Source of the DNA: Bacteroidales bacterium
GTDB lineage: Bacteria > Bacteroidota > Bacteroidia > Bacteroidales > F082
Length of the DNA: 39,733 nucleotides
Reading direction: 5' to 3'
Assembly: GCA_024400395.1 (NCBI GenBank)
Contig: JAKSMW010000018.1
Location: forward strand, 1 to 39,733
Every line of letters starts with the position of its first letter. Within the stretch, counting starts at the first letter, position 1. Both the position numbers and the translations under genes were made by a program. Below, piece after piece: positions 31,379-39,468 of the stretch. Under the pieces are notes generated by a model. It was not told the DNA's origin. It ran no database searches and worked only from the letters and a program-made list of their open reading frames with translations.

Positions 31379-32878
31379 ATGTTAAAAAAACTCAGAATCA
31401 CTTTAGCTGTTATCTTCTCACTTCTGATAACGCTGCTTTTCCTTGATTTCACAGGCACTCTACATGCCTGGTTCGGCTGGATGGCGAAACTTCAGTTCCT
31501 GCCGGCACTTCTCGCTTCCAATTTCATTGTTGTCGCGGCGATTGTCGTGATAACATTAATCTTCGGAAGGATTTATTGTTCGGTCATTTGCCCGCTCGGA
31601 GTTTATCAAGACGGCACATCGTGGATTGGTGAAAAAATCCGCAAGAACCATTTTCGTTACAGGAAAAACCGCAAATGGTTAAGATATTCAATAGCAATCG
31701 TTTTCGCTGTGTTGCTTTTCCTCGGACTGAACTGGATCGCAATTCTCATCGCGCCTTACAGCATTTACGGAAGAATCGCCTCAAACATTTTTGCGCCTGT
31801 CTATCAATCAATTAACAATATTTTCGCATACTTTGCTGAAAGATGGAGCAGTTACGCATTCTATCACGTCGATGTCTATATCAAGAGCCTGCCGATTTTC
31901 ATCATCTCTTTGGTTTACTTCATCGGAATCACCCTTTCGGGAATGTTTTTCGGCCGCGGATATTGCAATAATGTATGCCCAGTCGGAACGGTTTTAGGCA
32001 TTTTTGCAAAATATTCATTGTTGAAACCGCACATCGACGCCGAAAAATGCAAGTCATGCGGACTTTGCGAGAAGAACTGCAGATGCAGCGCAATTGATTC
32101 AGAATCAAAGACAATCGACTATTCAAAATGCGTGACGTGCTTCAATTGCATCGGGAAATGCAACCGCGGAGCGATAAGCTACAGATTAGTTAAAAGTGAA
32201 AAGTTAAAAGTTAAAAGAGAGGATGGAGGTGAGATAAAAGATGAGGGAAGCACTTCAAGGAAAATGTTCCTTGCCACGATAGCCGGGCTTGCCACTGTTT
32301 CCGCAGTAAAGGCGCAAGAGAAGATCGTTGACGGCGGACTTGCGATAATCGAAGACAAGAAAGCGCCGAAGCGCAACACTCCTCTGAAACCAGCTGGTTC
32401 TCAAAGCCTTAAGAATTTCACATCAAGTTGCACAGGTTGTCAGTTGTGCGTGCAGTCATGCGAAAATCATGTGTTGAGGCCGTCAACGAAACTCGAAAAC
32501 CTCATGCAGCCGGAGATGTCGTACGAACGCGGCTACTGCCGTCCCGAATGTACGGCCTGCTCGGAAGTGTGCCCCGCCGGCGCCATAAGAAAAGTGTCGA
32601 GAGAAGAGAAATCATCAATACAGATCGGACATGCGGTTTTCATCGCGAAGAATTGCGTTTCCTTCAACGGTGAAGCCGAGTGCGGCAACTGCGCAAGACG
32701 TTGTCCTTCAGGCGCAATCACCATGATGCACAGCGACTCCGATGACGAATCATCACCGATGGTCCCGATTGTGAACCAGGAACGTTGCATCGGCTGCGGA
32801 GCCTGCGAGCACGTCTGCCCCGCCCGGCCGTTCAGCGCGATTTACGTCGAAGGCAACGAAGTTCACAGAACGATTTGA
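31379..32878 (+). CDS. Fused NapH-like/NapG-like membrane polyferredoxin
   Basis: The 499-residue protein has a NapH/MauN-like first half. It contains four hydrophobic helices, two CX3CP-type motifs (CSVICPLG and CNNVCPVG), and two [4Fe-4S] ferredoxin motifs (CKSCGLCEKNCRC and CVTCFNCIGKC, about residues 222-262). A lysine-rich linker (about 270-290) follows, then a hydrophobic segment (MFLATIAGLATVSAV) like a Tat or signal anchor. A NapG-like second half has several CXXCXXC clusters (CTGCQLCVQSC, CTACSEVC, CGNCARRC, CIGCGACEHVC). It should move electrons across or along the inner membrane. The aldo/keto reductase downstream is the likely partner. Confidence 0.88.
   Translation: MLKKLRITLAVIFSLLITLLFLDFTGTLHAWFGWMAKLQFLPALLASNFIVVAAIVVITLIFGRIYCSVICPLGVYQDGTSWIGEKIRKNHFRYRKNRKWLRYSIAIVFAVLLFLGLNWIAILIAPYSIYGRIASNIFAPVYQSINNIFAYFAERWSSYAFYHVDVYIKSLPIFIISLVYFIGITLSGMFFGRGYCNNVCPVGTVLGIFAKYSLLKPHIDAEKCKSCGLCEKNCRCSAIDSESKTIDYSKCVTCFNCIGKCNRGAISYRLVKSEKLKVKREDGGEIKDEGSTSRKMFLATIAGLATVSAVKAQEKIVDGGLAIIEDKKAPKRNTPLKPAGSQSLKNFTSSCTGCQLCVQSCENHVLRPSTKLENLMQPEMSYERGYCRPECTACSEVCPAGAIRKVSREEKSSIQIGHAVFIAKNCVSFNGEAECGNCARRCPSGAITMMHSDSDDESSPMVPIVNQERCIGCGACEHVCPARPFSAIYVEGNEVHRTI
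32188..32217 (+). repeat. AGTTAAAA-type short repeat inside the ferredoxin gene
   Basis: Imperfect 8-bp units (AGTTAAAA, AGTGAAAA, AGTTAAAA, GTTAAAAG) lie in frame and encode LVKSEKLKVKRED. This sits exactly at the junction of the NapH-like and NapG-like halves. The composition looks like intergenic repeat DNA, not like the flanking coding sequence. Confidence 0.7.
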
Positions 32879-32880
32879 GA

Positions 32881-32938
32881 GTTGAAAGTTTGTAAAGTTC
32901 ATAAAGTTTATAAAGTTTGAAAGTTCATAAAGTTTGAG
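32881..32938. repeat. Imperfect short tandem repeat between the ferredoxin and reductase genes
   Basis: Units of 9-11 bp on the pattern AAAGTTNATA (AAAGTTTGT, AAAGTTCATA, AAAGTTTATA, AAAGTTTGA, and so on) fill nearly the whole 64-bp gap. It resembles slipped-strand repeat DNA. No -7 box is seen in it. Confidence 0.75.
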
Positions 32939-32942
32939 AAAA

Positions 32943-34322
32943 ATGAAACAAAATATAACGAGAAAGGATTTCCTCAAGGCAATGGGAGCGACGGCGGCTG
33001 TCACGACGATAGCGTTATCAGGCTGCAAATCAGAGACTTCGGAACAGACAACAACATATTCCGAAAGTGACATCCCGAAAGATAAGATGACTTACCGCGC
33101 GAACCACAACAACGGCGACAGCGTCTCCATCCTCGGCTACGGCTGCATGAGGCTTCCTCATAAAGACAACGTCATCGACCAGGAGATGGTCAACAAGCTT
33201 ACCGACTTCGCTATGGAACACGGCGTGAATTACTACGACACCGCACCTGTCTATTGCAAAGGCAAGTCGGAAGAAGCCATGGGAATTGCACTGAGCCGCT
33301 ACCCGCGCGACAAATACTTCATCGCCACGAAGCTGTCGAACTTCGCGGAAAGCACATGGAGCCGCGAGGCGTCGATGCAGATTTACAAGAACTCATTTGA
33401 AAACTTGAAAACAGACTACATCGACTATTACCTGCTTCATTCTGTGGGCAACGGAAGCCGCGGCCGCAGCGGCTGGGAGACGTTCAACCTGCGCTACATC
33501 GAGAACGGAATGCTCGACTTCCTCATGGAGGAGCGCAAGGCCGGACGCATCCGCAACCTCGGGTTCTCGTTCCACGGCGACCAGCAAGTCATAGAGTATC
33601 TGCTTGACAATCAGGAGAAATATCATTGGGACTTCGTGCAAATCCAGATGAACTACGTTGACTGGAAACACGCCCACGACATCGACTCCGACAACATCAA
33701 CGCCGATTATCTGTACAAACGTCTCACCGACCTCAACATCCCCGTCGTCATAATGGAGCCGTTGCTCGGCGGGCGTCTCTCTGACTTGCCAGACGTTCTC
33801 GCCAACTCGTTGAAACAGAGGACACCGGAACGCAGCGTGGCATCGTGGGCGTTCCGTTTCGCCGGCACATTCCCGAACATCCTCACCGTCCTGAGCGGAA
33901 TGACATACATGGAACATCTTCAGGACAACCTGCGCACTTATTGCCCGCTTGAGCCGTGTTCCGACAAGGAAATAGACCTGCTGATGAACGTCGTCGACAT
34001 GTATCTGAAGTACCCAATCATACCGTGCACCAGCTGCCAGTATTGCATGCCATGCCATTACGGCATCGACATCCCGACGAACTTCAGTTTCTACAACAAA
34101 TGCGTGAACGAAGGCACTATTGTCGAGGACAAGCAGTCGGCGGAATACAGGAAGTCGCGCCGTCGTTTCCTGATAGAACACAACCGTCAGCTCGAGTCCG
34201 ACCGTCAGACAGAGCACTGCATCGGATGCCGTCAGTGCGTGTCGCATTGTCCGCAGAAAATCGACATTCCGGCAAGGCTGAACGACATCAACGCAATTGT
34301 GGAGCGGCTGAAAAGAGATTAG
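32943..34322 (+). CDS. Aldo/keto reductase with C-terminal [4Fe-4S] domain
   Basis: I use the ATG at 32943 (459 residues). The N terminus is TRKDFLKAMGATAAVTTIA followed by LSGC: a Tat-like (but R-K) signal with a lipobox, so export and lipidation are possible. The AKR barrel follows (about 45-345), with YDTAPVY (catalytic Tyr region), the Lys of ATKLS and YYLLHSVG. Two cysteine clusters near the C terminus (CTSCQYCMPCHYGIDIP and CIGCRQCVSHCPQKIDIP) are ferredoxin-like. It probably takes electrons from the polyferredoxin encoded upstream. The substrate is unknown. Confidence 0.88.
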   Translation: MKQNITRKDFLKAMGATAAVTTIALSGCKSETSEQTTTYSESDIPKDKMTYRANHNNGDSVSILGYGCMRLPHKDNVIDQEMVNKLTDFAMEHGVNYYDTAPVYCKGKSEEAMGIALSRYPRDKYFIATKLSNFAESTWSREASMQIYKNSFENLKTDYIDYYLLHSVGNGSRGRSGWETFNLRYIENGMLDFLMEERKAGRIRNLGFSFHGDQQVIEYLLDNQEKYHWDFVQIQMNYVDWKHAHDIDSDNINADYLYKRLTDLNIPVVIMEPLLGGRLSDLPDVLANSLKQRTPERSVASWAFRFAGTFPNILTVLSGMTYMEHLQDNLRTYCPLEPCSDKEIDLLMNVVDMYLKYPIIPCTSCQYCMPCHYGIDIPTNFSFYNKCVNEGTIVEDKQSAEYRKSRRRFLIEHNRQLESDRQTEHCIGCRQCVSHCPQKIDIPARLNDINAIVERLKRD

Positions 34323-34368
34323 AAAATGAAATTCCAATAGTTGATGACTTTTATAGGATGCTTCAATC

Positions 34369-34422
34369 CAACACAAGTAATCTCGTGCAACTTGTGTTGT
34401 GAACTTGTGCAACTTGTGTTAA
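34369..34422. terminator. Repeat-derived hairpin between convergent genes
   Basis: CAACACAAGT (34369-34378) and ACTTGTGTTG (34390-34399) form a perfect 10-bp stem with an 11-base loop. A further CTTGTGCAACTTGTGTTAAA follows. The sequence belongs to the same family as the 69-bp repeat at 4812. It lies between the reductase and ltaE stop codons and may act as a bidirectional terminator, although the T tract is weak. Confidence 0.55.
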
Positions 34423-34437
34423 AGGATACAACGCAAC

Positions 34438-35460
34438 TTACAGCAGTTCCTTCAACGCCTTCACGAAACTCTCGATGTCGTCTTCCGTCGTGTCGAACGA
34501 GCAAAGCCATCGCACCACGTTGTTGTCAATGTCCCAGTCGTAGAAGAAATACTTTTTCTGCAACTCGGTCCAGACTTCACGAGGCAGCTGCACGAAGACG
34601 CCGTTCACCTGAACAGGATACATCACCTTCAGCTGCGGTATGTCCTTCACCTTATTATATAAAAGCTGCGCCATGCGGTTTGAATGCTCGGCGTTGCGTT
34701 TCCAGAGGTCGTCTTTGAAATACGCCTCAAACTGGACAGCCAAAAACCTCATCTTCGAACACAGCTGAAGCCCCTGCTTGCGGCGATATTTGAAGTCTTT
34801 TGCCAACTCCGGGTTTAAAAACACCACCGACTCCCCTATCATCAGTCCGTTTTTGGTGCCGCCGAACGAAACGACATCAACGCCGGCATCCGTCGTCATC
34901 TCCTTGAACGTGCAATTCAAAGCGACCGCGGCATTCGCCAAACGCGCACCGTCAACGTGCAGGTACATGTTGTATTCGTGCGCCAAATCAGCCAACGCCT
35001 TGATTTCATCAATGGTGTAAAGCGTTCCCAATTCCGTTGATTGTGTGATTGTTATGGCTTTAGGTTGCGAGTGATGTTCGAAGCCGAAACCATGAAGACG
35101 AGTCTTCACCAACTCCGGCGTGAGCTTGCCGTCGGGCGTGTCAACGGTCAGCAGACGGCATCCGACGATACGTTGCGGCGCACCGCATTCGTCAACATTC
35201 ACGTGAGCAGACTCTGCGCAGACCACCGCTTCGTGTGAACGAACCATCGAGTCGATAGCCATGACGTTGGCACCGGTGCCGTTGAAGACAAACGACACAA
35301 CAGCCTGATTTCCAAAGTGTTGTCTGAACAAATCCTCAACTCTTGCGCAATATTCATCGTCGCCGTAAGCCAGTGCGTGTTCAACATTCGCATCGGCAAT
35401 CGCTTTCAAAACCTCCGGACTGATGCCGGAATGATTGTCACTTCCAAAACCTCTTTTCAT
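34438..35460 (-). CDS. ltaE: Low-specificity L-threonine aldolase
   Basis: The PLP enzyme splits L-threonine or L-allo-threonine to glycine and acetaldehyde. I start at MKRGFGSDNHSG (340 residues), which matches the family N terminus; an upstream ATG at 35508 adds 16 unlikely residues. Motifs are FNGTGANVMAID (phosphate-binding turn), HVDGARLANA with Asp170, and SFGGTKNG with the Schiff-base Lys203. The symporter gene lies upstream in the same direction, 70 bases away. Confidence 0.94.
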   Translation of the reverse strand: MKRGFGSDNHSGISPEVLKAIADANVEHALAYGDDEYCARVEDLFRQHFGNQAVVSFVFNGTGANVMAIDSMVRSHEAVVCAESAHVNVDECGAPQRIVGCRLLTVDTPDGKLTPELVKTRLHGFGFEHHSQPKAITITQSTELGTLYTIDEIKALADLAHEYNMYLHVDGARLANAAVALNCTFKEMTTDAGVDVVSFGGTKNGLMIGESVVFLNPELAKDFKYRRKQGLQLCSKMRFLAVQFEAYFKDDLWKRNAEHSNRMAQLLYNKVKDIPQLKVMYPVQVNGVFVQLPREVWTELQKKYFFYDWDIDNNVVRWLCSFDTTEDDIESFVKALKELL

Positions 35461-35530
35461 TTTATTTAGTGTTAAGTTTGCAGAGTTGAGAGTGAAGTTT
35501 TCAATCATCTCAACCCCATTTTATCTCAAT

Positions 35531-37036
35531 TTATTTCAATAACATATTTTTCTTTTTAAACCCAAACATGCAGCAAATCACAGAAGCGGCGAGTGCGAGG
35601 AACATACCGTCGATTGAAAACCGCAAAAACTTGGCAATCAGCAACATAGCCGTTCCGACAAGGATTGAAGCAAACACCCATTTCGATTTGAAACGCCCTG
35701 GAAAAAACAAAGCCAACGTAAGCGGGACGAACGCCGCCGTTGTCCTCAACCCCATCGAAAGAAAACCGAGGTCGTTGATGTAACTGCCTGAGAATGAAGC
35801 AGCCACGATAACGGAAAGAAGCAAAATCGCAACTATCGTCGTTCTTGTGATTCTCAAATTTAGTTTTGACTCCTTGAATTTTGAAGAAAGCGTCACGAAG
35901 ACATCTTTCACCAAGATTGTCGAAGCACCCAAAGTCAGGCCGGAGCCGCCGATAATCACGGTAATCAAAAGCGTTCCGAGAACTATTCCGCCGAGGAATT
36001 TAGGCAGGTGATTTGTGACGAACATCGGGAACGCCTGCGCCGATGTTGCAATTACGCCAATTCCTTCCGGAACATCTTTTCCGATGGCAATCAACGAGTT
36101 AAGTTCCGCTTCGGTGATATAATGCGCACGCATGTACATCCCGACGAGGACACAAGCGAATCCTATTGGAATCGAGATCAAAGCGGAAATCAACGCACCT
36201 TTGCGTGCCTTGCCGTCGGTCCTCCCCGACCAAATCGCCTGCGCGTAAGTCTGAGTCGCAAGCACGCCGAGGATAACGGAAATGCAAGAGCCGAGGTCGT
36301 TTGACACTCCGCGTGTGAACGGATATTGATAAACATGATTTACATCATCGCTTGAAGTGAATCCGTCAATGAATTGTAAATCAGTCGATAACAAAATGTT
36401 TTTTATTGAATCCATCAATCCGGAATAGCCTTTTGAAAGGAACAGCACGACCGTTCCGGCAGCGAGAGCCGAGAGGCAGAGAAGTATTATTTTCACCACG
36501 CCGCCGATGCCCGCGCTCCACAGCCCGCCGAAGACGACATATATTATCATCGTTGCCGCCGCTATCGAGGCAGCCACCCAAAGTCTCATCGGGAAAAGCG
36601 TCATCAGCATCGCGGCGCACGAAAGAACCTGCGCGATGATGCTCACGAACATCCCCAACGAACACAGCAGCGAACCTGTCATCTCAGCTTTCCTTCCGTA
36701 TTCTTTTGAGACGATTTCGAGCAACGTCGTGCTTCCGCTCCGCCTCAACGGAATCACATAACCTATTGCGAGAACCACACATCCCAACGCCATTCCCATC
36801 GTGAACCACCATGCCGACAAGCCGAAAGTGAAAGCGAGCTGCGCCGTCCCCACCGTTGACTGCCCGCCGACAAGCGTCCCGATGATGGTGCCGGTGACAA
36901 CCCAAGTGCCGGCTTTTCCGCCGCCAACACTGAAATCATTGGCATTCTTCACTTTCCTAACCGACAGAATACCAACGACTTCTATTATCGCAATAGCTAA
37001 AATTATTCCTAAAATATGATAAAACGATATGACCAT
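35531..37036 (-). CDS. Sodium:solute symporter (SSS family)
   Basis: The protein starts MVISFYHILGIILAIA (501 residues); the ATG at 37060 is also possible but adds a polar leader. It has about 13 hydrophobic segments. The SSS N-terminal pattern is visible (ANDFSVGGGKAGTWVVTGTI, then GTLVGGQSTVG). It should import a small solute with sodium; pantothenate, proline, sugars and others are all transported by relatives and the sequence does not decide. It follows the YgjP-like gene by 26 bases and probably shares its mRNA. Confidence 0.9.
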   Translation of the reverse strand: MVISFYHILGIILAIAIIEVVGILSVRKVKNANDFSVGGGKAGTWVVTGTIIGTLVGGQSTVGTAQLAFTFGLSAWWFTMGMALGCVVLAIGYVIPLRRSGSTTLLEIVSKEYGRKAEMTGSLLCSLGMFVSIIAQVLSCAAMLMTLFPMRLWVAASIAAATMIIYVVFGGLWSAGIGGVVKIILLCLSALAAGTVVLFLSKGYSGLMDSIKNILLSTDLQFIDGFTSSDDVNHVYQYPFTRGVSNDLGSCISVILGVLATQTYAQAIWSGRTDGKARKGALISALISIPIGFACVLVGMYMRAHYITEAELNSLIAIGKDVPEGIGVIATSAQAFPMFVTNHLPKFLGGIVLGTLLITVIIGGSGLTLGASTILVKDVFVTLSSKFKESKLNLRITRTTIVAILLLSVIVAASFSGSYINDLGFLSMGLRTTAAFVPLTLALFFPGRFKSKWVFASILVGTAMLLIAKFLRFSIDGMFLALAASVICCMFGFKKKNMLLK

Positions 37037-37062
37037 TTTTTCAATCAAAAACGAATGCAAAA

Positions 37063-37749
37063 TTACAAAAATTTAAGCTCCGATTTCCATTTTTTCCATT
37101 CAGGAAACTCTTTGGCCATCAACGAGTAAAATCCCGCCTGATGGTCGAAGTAAACCAAGTGGCACATCTCATGAACCATCACCTGCTTGATGCAGTTTTC
37201 GTTGAGTTTTATCAACTGCAGATTCAGGCTGATATTTCCTTGCCGCGAGCAACTCCCCCACCGCGATCTCATGTCACGAATCGTGAATTTCCGCGGGGAA
37301 ACGTTGTATTTCCTGAAACTTTCGATGATTGGCGGAAGCAGCTCGTTGAACTTTTTCACCGCCATCTTCTTATACCAATTTAATAATGTTTTTTCGACTA
37401 ATTCGTCACTTTTACAATTGACAATCAAATAATTATCAACGATTTTCACCGAATTGGAATCAGATCCGACAACTTTCAGCTCGTATTTTTCGCCAAGAAA
37501 ATAATGAGTTTCACCAGAGATGAATTTCTTGTTTTGGTTTTCGGCGTTTTCCACGATTTTATCGTAATGGTTTGTCAGCCAACGCCAATGTTGTAGAAGG
37601 AACTTCGTCATGTCATTGACCGTATATAATAAAGGTGTACGGACTTCAACCGTGCCGTCTTTGCATATTTTCGCCACCACGCTCCGTCTGCAAGAGCGAA
37701 GAAGATTGTATTTCAACTCCTTGCCGTTAATTGTTATGATTCCTTTCAT
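37063..37749 (-). CDS. YgjP-like (DUF45) metallopeptidase-fold protein
   Basis: The 228-residue protein has the family's MRSRWGSCS motif (160-168) and a zinc site HEMCH (His193, Glu194, His197), with His203 in FDHQ as third ligand. The N-terminal half is beta-rich (GKELKYNLLRSCRRSVV). Physiological substrates of the family are not established. The -7 box lies only 5 bases upstream of the ATG, so the mRNA may be leaderless. The N terminus matches the family, so a later start is unlikely. Confidence 0.87.
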   Translation of the reverse strand: MKGIITINGKELKYNLLRSCRRSVVAKICKDGTVEVRTPLLYTVNDMTKFLLQHWRWLTNHYDKIVENAENQNKKFISGETHYFLGEKYELKVVGSDSNSVKIVDNYLIVNCKSDELVEKTLLNWYKKMAVKKFNELLPPIIESFRKYNVSPRKFTIRDMRSRWGSCSRQGNISLNLQLIKLNENCIKQVMVHEMCHLVYFDHQAGFYSLMAKEFPEWKKWKSELKFL

Positions 37750-37754
37750 GTTCG

Positions 37755-37762
37755 CAAAAGTA
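37755..37762 (-). promoter_or_regulatory. -7 box for the YgjP-like gene
   Basis: TACTTTTG followed by C on the minus strand. Transcription would start at or within a few bases of the ATG at 37749. Confidence 0.6.
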
Positions 37763-37793
37763 CTAATTTTTCCTTGTATATGTAAAAATTTCG

Positions 37794-37801
37794 TACTTTT
37801 G
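37794..37801 (+). promoter_or_regulatory. -7 box for pncB
   Basis: TACTTTTG followed by C, the same 9-mer as the divergent promoter 31 bases away. It lies 20 bases before the pncB ATG. Confidence 0.65.
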
Positions 37802-37821
37802 CAAAATTTTAAAACAGAATC

Positions 37822-39291
37822 ATGGATTTAAATATTTCTTACTGTTCAGACAAGTATCAATACACGATGGGTAAGTCGTTCTACGACAACGGGATGAAAG
37901 ACAAGCGTGCCATTTTCAACATGTTTTACAGGAAAGCGCCCGACACGAACAACTGGGCTGTGGTGAGCGGAATCAGCGAGGTCGTGAAGATGATAAAAGG
38001 CATCGGTCAGGCTGACGAGAAGTTTTTTGAGCAATTTCTTCCAGGAGAAGAATATGCCGAGGTGAGGAAATATTTCGCCAAGATGAAGTTCACCGGCAAT
38101 GTCTATGCGATGCGAGAAGGAGAGATTGCGTTCCCGAAGGAGCCTGTCATCACCATCGAGGCTCCTATTATCGAGGCGCAAGTGCTTGAAACTCCGATGC
38201 TTTGCATCATGAACCATCAGATGGCGATTGCCACGAAGTCGTCGCGTGTCACTCGAAGCACCACAAAACCCGTCAGTGAGTTCGGAAGCCGCAGGGCGCA
38301 CGGCCCGTGGGCGGCGATCTACGGCGCGAAGGCAGCATATATCGGCGGCTGCCAAAATTCGTCAAACATCGTGACCGGCGTTGAGTTCGGATTCCCGTCA
38401 TCAGGGACGATGGCGCACAGCTACGTCACCTCGTTCGGATGCTCGGTAAGCGGTGAATATCAAGCATTTGACACTTATATCAAGACACACAGAAACGAAA
38501 TCCTGATACTTTTAATCGACACCTACGACACTTTGAAATGCGGCATCAAAAACGCCATCAAGGCATTCAAGGCAAACGGAATCGATGACAATTATCCTCA
38601 AGGCTACGGCATCCGTCTTGACAGCGGCGACCTGACTTATCTCTCAATAAAAGCTCGCGAAATACTTGACGAAGCCGGTTTGAAAAACTGTAAGATATTC
38701 GCGACCAACGCTTTAGACGAATACTTGATTTCAGAACTCGAACGGCAGGGCTGCAAAGTTGACAGCTACGGAGTCGGCGACGCCATCGCGACAAGCAAGC
38801 ACAACCCTTGTTTCGGAAACGTCTATAAACTCGTTCAGGTTGACGACATGCCGGTTTTGAAACGTTCTGAGGAATCAAGCAAACTCATCAATCCGGGATT
38901 CCAAATCACATATCGAATCATACAGAACAACAAATTCAAATGCGACGTCACCTGCCTGAGAGGTGATTCATTGTCGAAAGCGATAGAAAATTGCGAGACA
39001 ATAACCCTTCGCGACGAAAACGACCGCTTGCGTTCTTCGACATTCCTTGCGGGAAAATACAGCTACCGCGCACTGCAGCAACAGATTATGAAAGACGGCG
39101 AGATTTGCTACAACGACAACACTATTCAGGAAAAACGCAATTACTATCTCGACAACCTCTCACATCTTGACGACTCCGAGAAGCGACTGATCAATCCGCA
39201 TTATTACAAGATTGACATTTCCGATGACCTTTATAATTTGAAATATAAATTGATTAACAACATTATAAAGGAAATCGAAGAGTTTGAATAA
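37822..39291 (+). CDS. pncB: Nicotinate phosphoribosyltransferase
   Basis: The enzyme makes nicotinate mononucleotide from nicotinate and PRPP in the Preiss-Handler route to NAD. The 489-residue protein has the family N terminus (YCSDKYQYTMGKSFYDNGM), EFGSRRAHGPWAA near residue 154, FGFPSSGTMAHSYV near 190, the YDTLKCGIKNAI region and GIRLDSGDLTYLS near 255. All are features of the PncB phosphoribosyltransferase fold. It has its own promoter and a strong terminator, so it is monocistronic. Confidence 0.96.
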   Translation: MDLNISYCSDKYQYTMGKSFYDNGMKDKRAIFNMFYRKAPDTNNWAVVSGISEVVKMIKGIGQADEKFFEQFLPGEEYAEVRKYFAKMKFTGNVYAMREGEIAFPKEPVITIEAPIIEAQVLETPMLCIMNHQMAIATKSSRVTRSTTKPVSEFGSRRAHGPWAAIYGAKAAYIGGCQNSSNIVTGVEFGFPSSGTMAHSYVTSFGCSVSGEYQAFDTYIKTHRNEILILLIDTYDTLKCGIKNAIKAFKANGIDDNYPQGYGIRLDSGDLTYLSIKAREILDEAGLKNCKIFATNALDEYLISELERQGCKVDSYGVGDAIATSKHNPCFGNVYKLVQVDDMPVLKRSEESSKLINPGFQITYRIIQNNKFKCDVTCLRGDSLSKAIENCETITLRDENDRLRSSTFLAGKYSYRALQQQIMKDGEICYNDNTIQEKRNYYLDNLSHLDDSEKRLINPHYYKIDISDDLYNLKYKLINNIIKEIEEFE

Positions 39292-39308
39292 CAGATTTCA
39301 TCTCACAC

Positions 39309-39344
39309 AAAAGAGGCAATTGACAAATTCGCCTCTTTTTTTTT
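39309..39344 (+). terminator. Terminator after pncB
   Basis: AAAAGAGGC (39309-39317) pairs with GCCTCTTTT (39331-39339); an inner AATT/AATT pair closes a GACA loop with one bulged C. Nine T follow the stem G+C part. Confidence 0.9.
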
Positions 39345-39362
39345 ATTTGTTAAACATTTTTC

Positions 39363-39393
39363 TTGTTTTTTACATTTAACGTTTATAATTTTG
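39363..39393 (+). promoter_or_regulatory. Promoter of the porin gene
   Basis: TTG (39363-39365), 20 bases, TAATTTTG (39386-39393) fits the Bacteroidetes consensus. The predicted leader is about 70 nt and contains GGACTTC (39416-39422) and GAAGTCC (39443-39449), a 7-bp inverted repeat with a 20-base loop. Confidence 0.8.
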
Positions 39394-39468
39394 CACATCA
39401 AAACATGGCACTAACGGACTTCGTGCTTTGTTTTATTTACTTGAAGTCCTTAATTTAATTCCTAAAAA

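Noticed and set aside
33393-34412. 339-codon open frame antisense to the aldo/keto reductase
   Set aside because: It lies opposite a clearly recognised gene, has no family motifs and is explained by the codon bias of the sense gene.
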